Assembly: GCA_002105175.1 (NCBI GenBank)
Contig: MCGE01000033.1
Location: 310,001-374,000 of the forward strand
Reading direction: 5' to 3'
Source of the DNA: Absidia repens
Taxonomy: Eukaryota > Mucoromycota > Mucoromycetes > Mucorales > Cunninghamellaceae
DNA length: 64,000 nt
Part shown: piece by piece, positions 23,978 to 34,875 of the stretch
How the letters are laid out: each line of letters opens with the position of its first letter
Numbering within the stretch: position 1 is the first letter of the stretch
Made by a program: the position numbers and the translations under genes
The notes under the pieces: model-generated
The model's input: only the letters and a program-made list of their open reading frames with translations
What the model was told of the DNA's origin: nothing
Database searches by the model: none

Positions 23978-26851
23978 TAGCTGTAGATATGGGTCGTGGA
24001 AATCAGTGGCATTATTGGAAAGAAATATTATGATTGATTTATATCGACTGGTGGAAAGCGATGCACCGAAACTGAGTCATGCTGTGTCAAGCACCTCTGC
24101 TTTGAATTCAATGTCAAATACCGCATCAAGTTTGCACATGATATCATTGGGTATGATATAGAAGAAATCAAACAAAGGAATGCAAGTAAGCATCTGATCG
24201 TTTTTGTTTTCATATTAGATAAAACCAAGGATGATGTTTTGCGGGACCACGAATCATCGAAAAGACTTCTACTGCTGTTATTGGAAAATGAAATATATCT
24301 TTGTACGGTATGGTGCAATCCCTTGAATGAATATAGTCCCGTCAATGATCTAGGGAACTTCTCGCGGCCAATTGAAAAGTCTATCAACACTGATGTTAGT
24401 CAACCCCCCCCCCCTCAATTGGAAACTATTGCAAGGTTTACTAATAATTTTATATAATTATTTTACTCTTAGGATGCTTGGAAGACATTGATTCGATTTG
24501 CATGGACGAAAAGCCCATCTATGGCTGTGCATCTATCAAGCAGATTCAAGTCGCCCATTATTAAATTGGAACTCAACAAACTGATTGCCAATAATACCTT
24601 GGATGTGGTCGGTGTGCCTGCAGCATTAAGTATTCTACTTGGGGAGGGAATTCAAGCCAACGCAAAACTTGATTTACGAGTAAGTATAGATGTATAGAAA
24701 GGTGATGAGAGAGAGGGGTGGGGGAGGAGGTGGTTAAAAATTATATATGGTGACTGATCTCAGTTTTTCTTCTTCTTTTTTTTTTAATTATAGTACTTGA
24801 AATATTGGGCCCCTGTGTCAGCCATCACTGCCACAAATTACTTCATGCCGGCCTATGGTAACCAGCCTATGATTCTACAATATGCGATGCGAAGTTTGGA
24901 ATATTACCCCGTGGATGTTGTCTTCTTCTATATCCCTCAATTGGTGCAAAGCATTCGTCATGATGAATTTGGCTACGTGGAACGATATATCATGAAAGCT
25001 GGTCAAATATCGCAGTTATTCGCTCATCAAATTATATGGAACATGCGGGCCAATTTCTTTCTTGATGCTGACAAAGGCTGTGAAAAGCCGGATCCAATGA
25101 AACCTGCACTTAAACGAATCATTACCAAGCTGGTGGACTCCTTTGGTGGTGAAGATCGCGAATTTTACAAACGGGAATTCAAATTCTTTGGTGACATTAC
25201 TGCTATTTCGGGATATCTCAAAGAATACATCAAGTACGGTCAAAGTGAAAAAAAGCCAATGCAAAAGGTATCATATATATATATATATTATAAAAATACA
25301 GGGTGGCCAACTTGATACTTATCGCCTTGCTTATGTGTGTGTTTATAGAAACGATTGGATGAAGAACTTGAAAAAATCAAGGTTGATGTTGGTGTCTATC
25401 TTCCTAGTAATCCAGACGGCCACGTGGTTGACATTAGCCGAACCTCTGGAAGACCTCTGCAGAGTCACGCCAAGGTAAATTAATATTCAATAATGGGTGT
25501 GTCAAATCATATATATTTATATACATATATGTATTCAAAACTTCTTTTTTTCATTCTAAATTGATGTATATAGGCACCATTTATGGCGACATTTTTAATT
25601 GAAAAGGAACAAAACAACAAGGACCTGACGACCGACGCTTTATTGGCAACTTCGAAAAAGTTACCATTGACATCAGACTCGACAATTTCCAATGAAAACT
25701 CAAGTGGCAACGAAGGCGAAGGTGAAACAGAAAACAGCAGTATCAGCAATAGCAACGTTATTGATGATGACAATTCAAGTGGAACAAACTTTCGCGTGTG
25801 GCAAGGTGCTATTTTCAAGGTTGGTGATGATTGTCGACAAGACGTTTTGGCTCTTCAGTTGATTGCGGTGTTCAAAAGTATTTTTATCAGTGTGGGTCTT
25901 GATCTTTATGTATATCCTTATCGAGTGGTGGCAACTGGACCAGGTTTGGTAAGCTACAAATTAAGGCAAAATGGAATGGATATGACCAATTATTTATTTT
26001 TTTTATTCTTTTTTGTTTTGTTTTGAAACACAATAGGGTGTGATTGATGTGCTTCCGCAGTCCATATCACGCGATCAGTTGGGCCGAGAAAAAGTCAACA
26101 GCATATATGATTACTTCGTGGCGAAATACGGCAGTCCGAACTCAATTCACTTCCAACGTGCCAGAATGAACTTTGTGCAGAGTTTAGCGGCATACTCGGT
26201 GGTATCGTACCTTTTACAGTTTAAAGATCGGCACAATGGAAATATCATGTTAAATGATAAAGGTCATATTATACACATTGGTATGTTACAGTGAAAAAAG
26301 GGGAGGGATCTGAAGGATAGTGGTTTTTTTTTTTTTTTTTTTTTTTTACTCACTCTTTGGTTGTTCTTTTTTCTTAGATTTTGGATTTATTTTTGACATT
26401 GCACCTGGAGGTGGTCTTTTGGAAAAGGCGCCATTCAAACTAACGTCTGAAATGATTCAATTGATGGGCGGTGATTCTGGTCAGCAACCATTTAAGCAAT
26501 TCTCAGAACTCGTTGTGAAAGGATACTTGGCCTCTCGACCTTACGCGGAATTGATTATTCAACTAGTGAAACCTATGCTAGAATCTGGTTTACCGTGCTT
26601 CAAAGGGGACACTATCAGACGATTACGAACACGATTCCAAATCGACAAACCCGATCGAGAAGCGGCTGACTTTATGATCCAAAGAATCAGGGACTCATTT
26701 GAAAACCAACGGACTGTTATCTACGATTACTTCCAAAAAATCACCAATGGTAAGTTGTTTTGAAAAGGAAAGTGAATAAGTGCTCGACACTCTGTGATTT
26801 TGATTACACAAATTTATCTTTTTGTATTTGCTACTAGGTATTCCGTATTAA
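18585..26851 (+). CDS. STT4: Phosphatidylinositol 4-kinase, type III alpha (Stt4)
   Basis: Twenty-four exons, from 18585-18731 to 26838-26851, sum to about 2,130 residues once one missing base is allowed for (see 19977). Stt4/PI4KA makes PI4P at the plasma membrane, feeding PI(4,5)P2 and Rho1/Pkc1 wall signalling. The N-terminal two thirds are helical-repeat scaffold. Near the C-terminus is the PIK accessory domain ([28 protein letters not shown]), then [36 protein letters not shown], which leads into the kinase domain. That domain has [14 protein letters not shown], the catalytic loop KDRHNGNIM and the metal-binding DFG of [17 protein letters not shown], and the protein ends ITNGIPY. Exon 4 contains a long CAGCAT microsatellite encoding poly-Ala-Ser, an insertion relative to family members, in which the frame shifts by one base. 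The downstream exons are intact. AATAAA lies near 26922. Confidence 0.95.
19826..20055 (+). repeat. STT4: CAGCAT (imperfect CAG/CAT) microsatellite inside STT4 exon 4
   Basis: About 230 bp of tandem CAGCAT-like units with CATCAT and CGTCAT variants toward the right. In the upstream STT4 frame it encodes alternating Ala-Ser. At 19977/19978 the otherwise regular CATCAGCAT pattern reads CATCACAT, one G short, after which that frame reads His-Gln and soon stops. Allowing the missing G keeps a Ser-rich frame that runs straight into the conserved STT4 sequence. Confidence 0.9.
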
Positions 26852-27755
26852 TGACAGTGGACTTATATCGTTTAATAATTAGAGAAAGATGTAGTTTAGA
26901 CTATTTTTATTGATTGTATAGAATAAATTATGTTTTTGTTTTGTATGTACATGTGTTTCGTCCCTTATATATGTGTGATTTTTAATTAAATGTGGGGGCG
27001 TATGTAATGTTTACTTCGTGTGATTTTTATTTCAAAAAAAAGGGCGGGGAAAGATTTTTATCCGTGAAAGCGGACTCAGTGTTTTAATAGATTAGGAAAC
27101 TGATGTGGTGATAGGGACCGAGAAGAAAACGTTACATACTGTGTTAGCATAACGATAGCACTAATTGTGAAAAATAAAAAATTGTATCAGCCTATTGGTT
27201 TAAATGCTTCCCCGATTAGCCAATCAAAGAAATTTTAGACCAGCCAGGGAAACCTACATAGGCACTCGATCTTATTTGTCATTGATAATCACAAGACCTA
27301 ACATCAACGCTAATGAACTATTTTGGGGAGCTCAGTATCGGGATAACTCGTGGAGAGTAAGCGCTTTTCGTGGTAAATCTTTCATTGTCACTCGCGGTTT
27401 CCCAAATATTTACCTGCGTTTATATTTTTTCACATAGATTAGATTGCAGTACTACGCACACTAAGTGCTAAGGAATTCTCCCACTTACAGTATGAGAATC
27501 AAGTCTTGTACGCTAAATCATGACCAAGTGTAGTATTGTTGGTTGGGTTTAAAAGGACATAAGAGATTTATATGTCACTGACACCATATACTAATGGTCA
27601 AAAAAGCAGGAGGCCCAAAAGGGGTCAAACGGACATTAAAAAAATACTTCTTGGTCGCTCTTTTTGTTTTTTGCACTTCGACCATTAATTCCTCTCTCTT
27701 TCCAGCCTACAATACTTTTTTATTTTTTTGTTTTATTTATTTACTATCGGTGTGA
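26852..27755. other. Intergenic between STT4 and the Zn2Cys6 factor
   Basis: About 900 bp. It has the STT4 polyadenylation signal near 26922 and a 77-codon open frame at 27204-27437 (plus strand) that I do not recognise and do not call as a gene. T-rich sequence precedes the next start codon. Confidence 0.4.
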
Positions 27756-30293
27756 ATGACCAAAGCATCCAAGTCAGCAATCGATAAACCTAAACGAGTC
27801 AAGGTTACCTTAGCTTGCGTTATATGTCGAAAAAAGAAGGTTAAATGCGATGGCAACAAACCTTCATGCTCTCGATGTGAAGCTCTGGGCATTACATGCG
27901 AATTTTCTGACCCTCCTCGCAAACGTGGTCCACCAAAACACAACATTGAAGTGATTGAAAGTCGGGCTCATCGTATCGAATCCTTACTTGGCAAAGACTC
28001 ACATTATGTCCCTTCTCAACGCAATCGAATCACCTCCTCGTCCTTATCTTCGTCTTCTTCAGCAACTCCCTCTCCTTCCTTATCACCTTCACCTTCGCCA
28101 CCGTCTTCCTCTTCTGATCCTCGTCGCTTTTATCAACTAACATCCGCCAATTCATTGTTAAATCTCGTCGTTGGTGCAGTAGAAGCTTTGAAGGACAAAT
28201 GGAGAGCCGACTGCATGCTTACTGGTGGCCCAATGGTAAGATCATTTCTCCACCCCCATCCCCATTCCCCATCCACCCCTCGGCGATAAGACTAATTCAC
28301 TCATATGTTTCTTTATTTTTTATAGACAAGTCTTATCAGAGATACATTACCTCAACGATTCAAACTACTGTTGTCCGAAAAATACTTCGCCAATTTCAAC
28401 TTGCTTTTGCCAGTTTTATCTCGGCACCACTATCTTCATAAACTTGTGCATCAGCCAGATGACATGGACCCGCTTCTCTGTTATGCCGTTTGTGCAATGG
28501 GTAGCCGCTATTTGGAACATCGTGATGATATGGAACGACTGTATTTTGAACGCTGCTTGCTTCTCTTTGAAAAATTGAAATCTTCTGAACCTACCATCGC
28601 CAGTGTCCAGGTAATAATTACAAAACACTATATTCTATCATGACGAAATGACAGTTACTTACCCTTTTTTCTCAAACAGGGTGTCATTATTATGTGCTGG
28701 TATACATTTATGATGGGTGATTTCAAGAAATGTGCATGTCTTCGTCGGCATTTGGTGGATTATGTGCGACGCTTGAACCTTGGTGTTAATGCCGATCCTT
28801 CTCTTAGCATTGTACAAACAGAACAACGACGACGAACCTTTTGGGTGATTTATGTGACCGACGCTTGGCTCTCTTTTTACACCGATGCTCGACTTATCAA
28901 CATGGCCAAGGAGGAATGGACCTGCAAAAAACCGATTTTGGAGGATAGTCAACTTCAGGCCCTCGACAGTCGCAATTTGAAATGGGAAATTGAACAACCA
29001 CCGCAAATCCTCCAACAAAATGAAACAACGGAAGCTGTCCTCCAAATACCATCGTTTGTTGAATTAATACACTTGGCCTCTATTGTTGGTGATATGTTTG
29101 ATTATCTTCGATCGCCATCTTCTCATCGCACCGACGGTGGTCATAATCTGGAATCACAATTGACTGATTGGTTTCGCCACCTCCCATCGTATCTCGAATA
29201 TGGAAAGACAACAGACGACGAAGACAATACGCCAGCACCTGTTGCAAAGACGATCAGAATCCTTTATCACACCGTACAGATTATGATGCACCAATCACCT
29301 CTCTTGGCAGTGGACAACTATACCAGAAACAAAATCAGCAGGGAAGCTGCCGATGCTATCATTCACATTGCTGGTCAGATGCTACAACAACAGGATGAAC
29401 TGAAACTCTACAATACATTCACCATGTCCATTACATTAGCTACTTCTATACATTTGGAATCGGTCATGACCCACCAATCGTCAGAACAAAGTGAACACAG
29501 CAGAGCCTGCCTAGGTCGAAGTATCAGGGTGTTGAAGGACGCCAACTGCAGTTATCTTACACGGGTGGATTTTGATCGATTGGTGGATCGCTTCCTAACA
29601 AACCGATGCGGCCTCACTCTAGATGATGGAACCAAATCAAGTCAACAATTGGCAGGTATGTGGCAGATTTTACACCGCTCAAGACAATCATTGACGCCAG
29701 ATCAACAACGCCAAGTACTAGCAAACCATCCTTACAACAATAACACGCTCGGCTCTCCACCATCATTTGCAACGAAATCAACAGGATCAATTGAACCTAT
29801 CATATTATCCGAACCCTTTTTATCCACCTCGTCAAATGCTCCACAAAATTTGGATATCGATGGACTATTGAATGACTCGATGACAGACCTTATTTTTGGT
29901 GATGGCAATGGTTTTGATGACTCGGTACCATCAGCTTCTTCATGGGCGGCGTACGTCAGCAACAACCATGGTCCTCTTTTCACCGCACAAACAAATGGCA
30001 ACGCAGCAACAACAGCAACAGTAGATACGGTCATGGGGATGGAGCATACAGACAACTGTTATCAACAGAATTTATCTTTACAAACAGATGGTCGATATCA
30101 GCAAACATCGTCGGCGTCTTCGTCATCGTCACAATTGGCAGATGATATGCAAGGAATGGATTCATCTGTGTCCTCCGCTTCTCCTTCTTCGACACATCAT
30201 ATGGCAGTATCGCAATCATCTGATCAAGACAACCGTATTCGGCTTCTTCCAGCGTCCACTTTACTGCCATCCATTCATCATTCAATCACCTGA
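27756..30293 (+). CDS. Zn2Cys6 fungal transcription factor with fungal_trans domain
   Basis: Three exons (27756-28235, 28326-28610, 28680-30293) join in frame to 792 residues. An N-terminal binuclear zinc cluster, CVICRKKKVKCDGNKPSCSRCEALGITC (residues about 21-48), is flanked by basic residues and followed by a linker and a heptad-like segment. The fungal-specific transcription factor (MHR) domain spans residues 160-480, with LPVLSRHHYLHKLV, DPLLCYAVCAMGSRYLEH, QRRRTFWVIYVTDAWLSFYTDAR and a conserved P-x-x-x(E/D) entry. The C-terminal 250 residues are Ser/Gln/Asp-rich and include DIDGLLNDSMTDLIFGDGNGFDDS, a plausible acidic activation domain. DNA target and pathway are not evident; the MHR region resembles Xln/Cat8-type regulators of carbon use only in general layout. 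A polyadenylation signal AATAAA lies near 30627. Confidence 0.9.
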
Positions 30294-31141
30294 AACAACA
30301 ACAGCAACAACAGCAACAACAGCAAAAAAATGGGGAGGCGTTTTTTTTTCAAGATTATGGTCATGGCAAGCTGGTCTTTACATTTGGTCCCTCTCATTCT
30401 TCACTGTCTTGTTGGCTCTTGGTTTCTGCTTTTGTTTCTTTATAGTTATCAACCTTACCTCTTATCTTTTATTTATGCATTTATACATTCAACATTCCTT
30501 TTTTTTTTTTATCACCACATACTCACACATATTTATATATACATCTCTCATGCCTATCGTGTCTTGTTTTTATACAATAAATTGGCCATCTCACATCTTT
30601 CTATATATATACTACATTGAAAATCAATAAAGTTTACTTTCTTTTTTTACTATGAATGATAATATGTTACAAATATCTGTGGAAGGTGTTTATCTTGATA
30701 ATAATAAGGTAGTGGCTAGTTATTTAGTTTTGGAATACGGTGGGACTTGGGATGAAGAGGAACCGTTCAGATAAATATCATATCGCGGAGAGAGGAGGAA
30801 CCTGGAGGTGGGTACTGGGACTCCGAAAATGGAGGTATGATAGAACGGCTCTTTTATAAAACAGACCATCATTGTAAGATATGTGTGTATATCATGAGTA
30901 GCATTTTATACCATGGAGTGTTATAGTGTTAGGCTTTGTATATATTTATGTGCTTTGAACGAACTGGACACACGGATTTGGCCCGTCAAAAGAAGGTACG
31001 TTGCACTGATTGGTTGATTAGGAGCGGATGCTCAATTGTTTTTTTTTTTGAGGAAAGCAGGGTTGGAAAAAAAAAAAAAAGGCGGGGTTAGATATTTCCA
31101 ATCCATTTTTTTCTTATTATTTATTATTTTTGACAGACGAT
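30294..31141. other. Intergenic upstream of the b5 reductase
   Basis: About 850 bp with the 3' end of the Zn2Cys6 gene (AATAAA near 30627), an AT-rich core and a T/A run pair near 31040-31080. No gene is seen. Confidence 0.4.
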
Positions 31142-32208
31142 ATGAATAGAACATGGCGCTCAGGTCAACGCTGGATGAAATTCAACGAAGGGATTTGGAA
31201 AAGATATTACAACAACAATAGCAGTAACATTGAATGTCAAAAACCTCAAGTGACAAGAAGCCGGCTTTTTGGATTGGGCGGTTGCATTGGGCTCGTTGGG
31301 TATGGAGGCTGGCACTGGTACCAACAACAACAAAAGGGACGATTGGATAGCGATTGGTACATTCCTTTGGAACTAGTGAATAAAACGATGGTATCCCATG
31401 ACACAGTAAAGATTCGACTCGAAACCAAGAAGAAAAATGAGCCTTACCCGGTACCATCCTGCGTTTATATCAAGGACGATGCGATCCAAGTGATGCGACC
31501 ATATACACCTATCAATGCTGATCCATACCAAGATGGCTACATCGACCTGATTGTCAAACGATATCCCAATGGATCTGTATCAAGGACACTGGCTGGTTAT
31601 CCACTACACGAACCTGTCTTTGTACGTGGACCTATGACGGAAGAATACCAATACACACAGAATACTTTAGACGAAGTCGGCATGGTAAACTCAAAAAGAA
31701 ACGACGATTTTGACTGGTATGATATGATCGATCATTAACGTATTGGGGGGGGGCTTTTATATGATTAGATTGCAGGAGGAACAGGAATATCGCCGATGTA
31801 TCAAGTGATCAAACGTATACTAGAAGATGATCATGACACTCAATCGAAACTCTGGCTTATCTATGCAAACAAAGGGAACGTGATATTCTTTTGAAACAAG
31901 AGTTGGATGCACTTGCGGAACAACACAAGGATAGATTTAAAGTCATGTACGTACTGGAACAACCACCGACGGATTGGAAAGAGGAAACCGGTAGGGTGAC
32001 AGCGACTATGGTGAAATCACTGCTTCATGACAACAACCAAACCGGGGAAAACGGAAACAAGCACCGACGACTCGTCATGGTGTGTGGACCAGATGGGATG
32101 TTAAACTCTATTTGTGGACAAAGGGCAAGAGACTATACTCAAGGATCTTTGACTGGCATTCTGGCTCAATTGGGTCTCACCGCGAAAGAAGTGTGGAAAT
32201 TTCAATAG
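31142..32208 (+). CDS. NADH-cytochrome b5 reductase, Mcr1-like, with one apparent missing base
   Basis: Two exons (31142-31684, 31769-32208) give about 327 residues if one missing base is allowed near 31873. The enzyme passes electrons from NADH through FAD to cytochrome b5 or related acceptors. The N-terminus is basic and amphipathic (MNRTWRSGQRWMKFNEGIWKR), then a hydrophobic segment RLFGLGGCIGLVGYGGW, fitting a mitochondrial outer-membrane or intermembrane-space Mcr1 form. FAD-binding RPYTPIN, the nucleotide-binding IAGGTGISPMYQ and the NADH-site CGPDGM are all present. Around 31869-31880, AACAAAGGGAACGTGAT puts LIYANK and the following DILLKQELDALAEQ in different frames. One extra base restores the family consensus. 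The literal sequence would stop at TGA soon after. The ATG at 31142 was chosen over a TTG at 31130. AATAAA lies near 32259. Confidence 0.88.
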
Positions 32209-32472
32209 ACAATTAGATTAGATGATAGACATAATTTAGATATATTCTTATTACATTTTAATAAAGACTCTTTTTTTTCCTTTTCTTTTTTTGATGGCGG
32301 TGATGCTTTTTTATTTGGGTGGTACAGGGTTTTTTATCGTCCCAATTTTACTTTCTTGTCTTTTCTTTTTTTTTTTCTTCCCTTTTTTACTTTTTACTCT
32401 TATTTTTACACTTAGTTTTAGTTTTCGTACTTCTACTTTGTGCAGTGGCTATTACATATAATTTTTGTTACA

Positions 32473-34368
32473 ATGAATCAGAACAAGTCAACTCCTCTAC
32501 CTCTTGGTTTGCATTCTAGTGCACACTTGACAGAACAATCCGGTGTACCTCTCTCTCCAACAACGTCAACAACGTCTTTTATGTCTTCTGTCTCCTGGAT
32601 GGCCGAGAAGTCCTCGTCCGACCTGATACCCATGTTGAAAAACGCATATCATACTCTCAAAGACAAAGAAAGAGGTAATATATTCAAGAGAAGCTCAAGT
32701 CTGTGGTAAAGGGGAATCCCATCGCTATATAAACTATTACTCACGACTCCTTTTTTTGTAGACTTGAAGCTGGCGGCAGAAATAGGGAAATCTTTACTGG
32801 AGAACAATATTGCTATGAAAAACAAATATGAAAACCTCCTGAACAACACCCGTTCCGCACCAATATCTACAGCTCTACCAACTCCGTCCTCATCCATAGT
32901 GACCGTTAGCCAACAGCATGGTAGCGACTCGCGAAGTGAAGCGTATATGAGAAATGGTGGTAGCGACAACGAAGATGACGAAGACAACCGATCCATGCGA
33001 TTTGTACCTTCTAGAAGCACTCGGGAGGCTATGATTGAAGTCCTGGAACTCAAGAATACTGAATTAAACGGCCATTTGGAAACCATCCTCGAAGAACAGT
33101 CGCATATGGACAAATCCAACAGCACCAAGCACCGTCAACTCGAACAAGAAGTAACAGCACTCACCGACAGTTTAGATATAGCTACCAGCAAGATCCAAGA
33201 ACTGGAAAACATGAAATCGAAAGCCAACCTGCAACAACCTGGCGGGGATGATGGTGAACAGTCCACTGACGATCATGTCGATCAGCAATTGGTAGAAGAA
33301 CTTTTGGAACAAATCGACAATCTCAAAACAAAAAACGACACAGCAGCACAATCGAAATTGGATCTGGAAAGCAAACTCACACATACACTGCAAGATCTCC
33401 GGAAACTCAAACAGCAGTTCGACCATTTTCAATTTACCGAGAATGACCATGAAGATCTCAAGGCGGCTTACGAACGACAATTTCGACATATCGATGAACT
33501 CAACTCAAGCGTGGAAGAACACCGTGTCATTTTACAGAAACTCAAGGACAAGGGGGTTTCTGTGCATTCCACTCACAGCTCTCCCGCGCCAAGTCATGTG
33601 GATGGTGAAACTGGTTTTTACATAGACAACACCGCAGATGAATTCCGGAACACGTTATTAGGTGATTTAGAAAATGAATGGATGCAACAACGACGACTAC
33701 AACAACAACAACAACAACAACAACAACGTGACCATCTACATCCTTCTTCATCAACCCCGGTTGGTACTTCCACAAGCATGACCTCGCAGCCTATTATTCC
33801 TTGTATGAAACCTTCCCTCTCCACTCTATCATTCAATAACTTGTCAAAATTCACGAGTGAATCTATCGCATCCATGTACCAACAAAGCGAAAGTGGAATG
33901 GAATCCGTGCTTGCTCGTGCTGCTGGTGTGGATCAAAAGACTTTGGAAGAGGCGATTCGATTGGTGGACCACCTGGAAAATGGATTTGGCCGCGATGCGT
34001 CCGATAACGACGATGACAAGGACGATGATGACTATTTGGCCTGGCTACTTGGGCAAGACGAAAGAGGAAGCGATTCTCCTTTGTTGGATAGTGGTGATAC
34101 CAGTACTGAAAGAAACCCGCAACTTTGGACTATGTTTGACTCTGACCTCCCCTGTGATGGGTTATATCCGGATGCCTCTACCCGAGCACCAGTCAATGAA
34201 AATGATTTGATGGTGGGGTCATCCAATACATTTAGTGGAAGGATTCAAAATACGGTGCGATTCTTCTTCAAGGCTGTTTGGCGGTGGTGTCGATTTGCTG
34301 CTATTTTGACAACTGCTGTCTTGATCAATCTGTGGAATGGTCCTGATTCTATGCTCCTACAAAATTAG
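32473..34368 (+). CDS. Tail-anchored coiled-coil protein with CC1-box-like motif (candidate dynein adaptor)
   Basis: Two exons (32473-32674, 32762-34368) give 602 residues. Immediately after the intron is DLKLAAEIGKSLLENNIAMKNKYENLL, which closely resembles the CC1 box (AAxxG) of BICD, TRAK/HAP1 and Spindly adaptors that binds dynein light intermediate chain. Long coiled coil follows (residues about 170-360, with charged heptads), then poly-Q and Ser/Thr linkers, an acidic run DNDDDKDDDDYLAWLLG, and finally RFFFKAVWRWCRFAAILTTAVLINLWNG, a single C-terminal hydrophobic span followed by about ten residues. That makes it a probable tail-anchored organelle protein. The name is inferred from a short motif plus architecture; no motor binding is shown. 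ATG 32473 is the first in-frame ATG. AATAAA lies near 34559. Confidence 0.6.
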
Positions 34369-34875
34369 ATACACACACAGCTCCCCCATTCCTTTTATAT
34401 ATATATATCATTCTCTCTATTCTTTTTTTTTTTTTTAGTTTAGTTTATTCTAGTTTAGATGTGAAATCAAATATCCCATTCCCTTATATCTCTTTTTAGT
34501 TTTATGCCTCCTCTCCCCCTTCTATGTATATATAGTTTATCCTTTTTGTATTTTCCCAAAATAAAATTGCCCTATATGATTTTCGACTCCGCTTTTGGCT
34601 ATTCGATTTTTTTTTTTTTTTTTTTTTTGGGTGTCTCCTTTTGTTCCTGCTCTTTCAACTTTCACATCGCACATCTTTGTTATATATTTTATCATTCTAT
34701 CAAGAAGAAAAGTACACATTTGATTTGACGAAACTCTTCTGTTATCTTATTTTGATAGTCTGACTTTTTACCCATTTATTATTATCATTATTGACACAAC
34801 CTTCGCTTTCAACTCCATTCACGGCGCCTTTTTTACTCGTTATTTGACAGCCAGCTTTTTCGTCATACTATCAAC
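34369..34875. other. Intergenic upstream of the carboxypeptidase
   Basis: About 500 bp with several poly(A)-like AATAAA motifs (near 34559), an 18-21 T run near 34608 and T-rich leader. No gene is seen. Confidence 0.4.

Noticed and set aside
27204..27437. 77-codon ORF between STT4 and the Zn2Cys6 factor
   Set aside because: No recognisable domain, no codon or splice support; likely chance.
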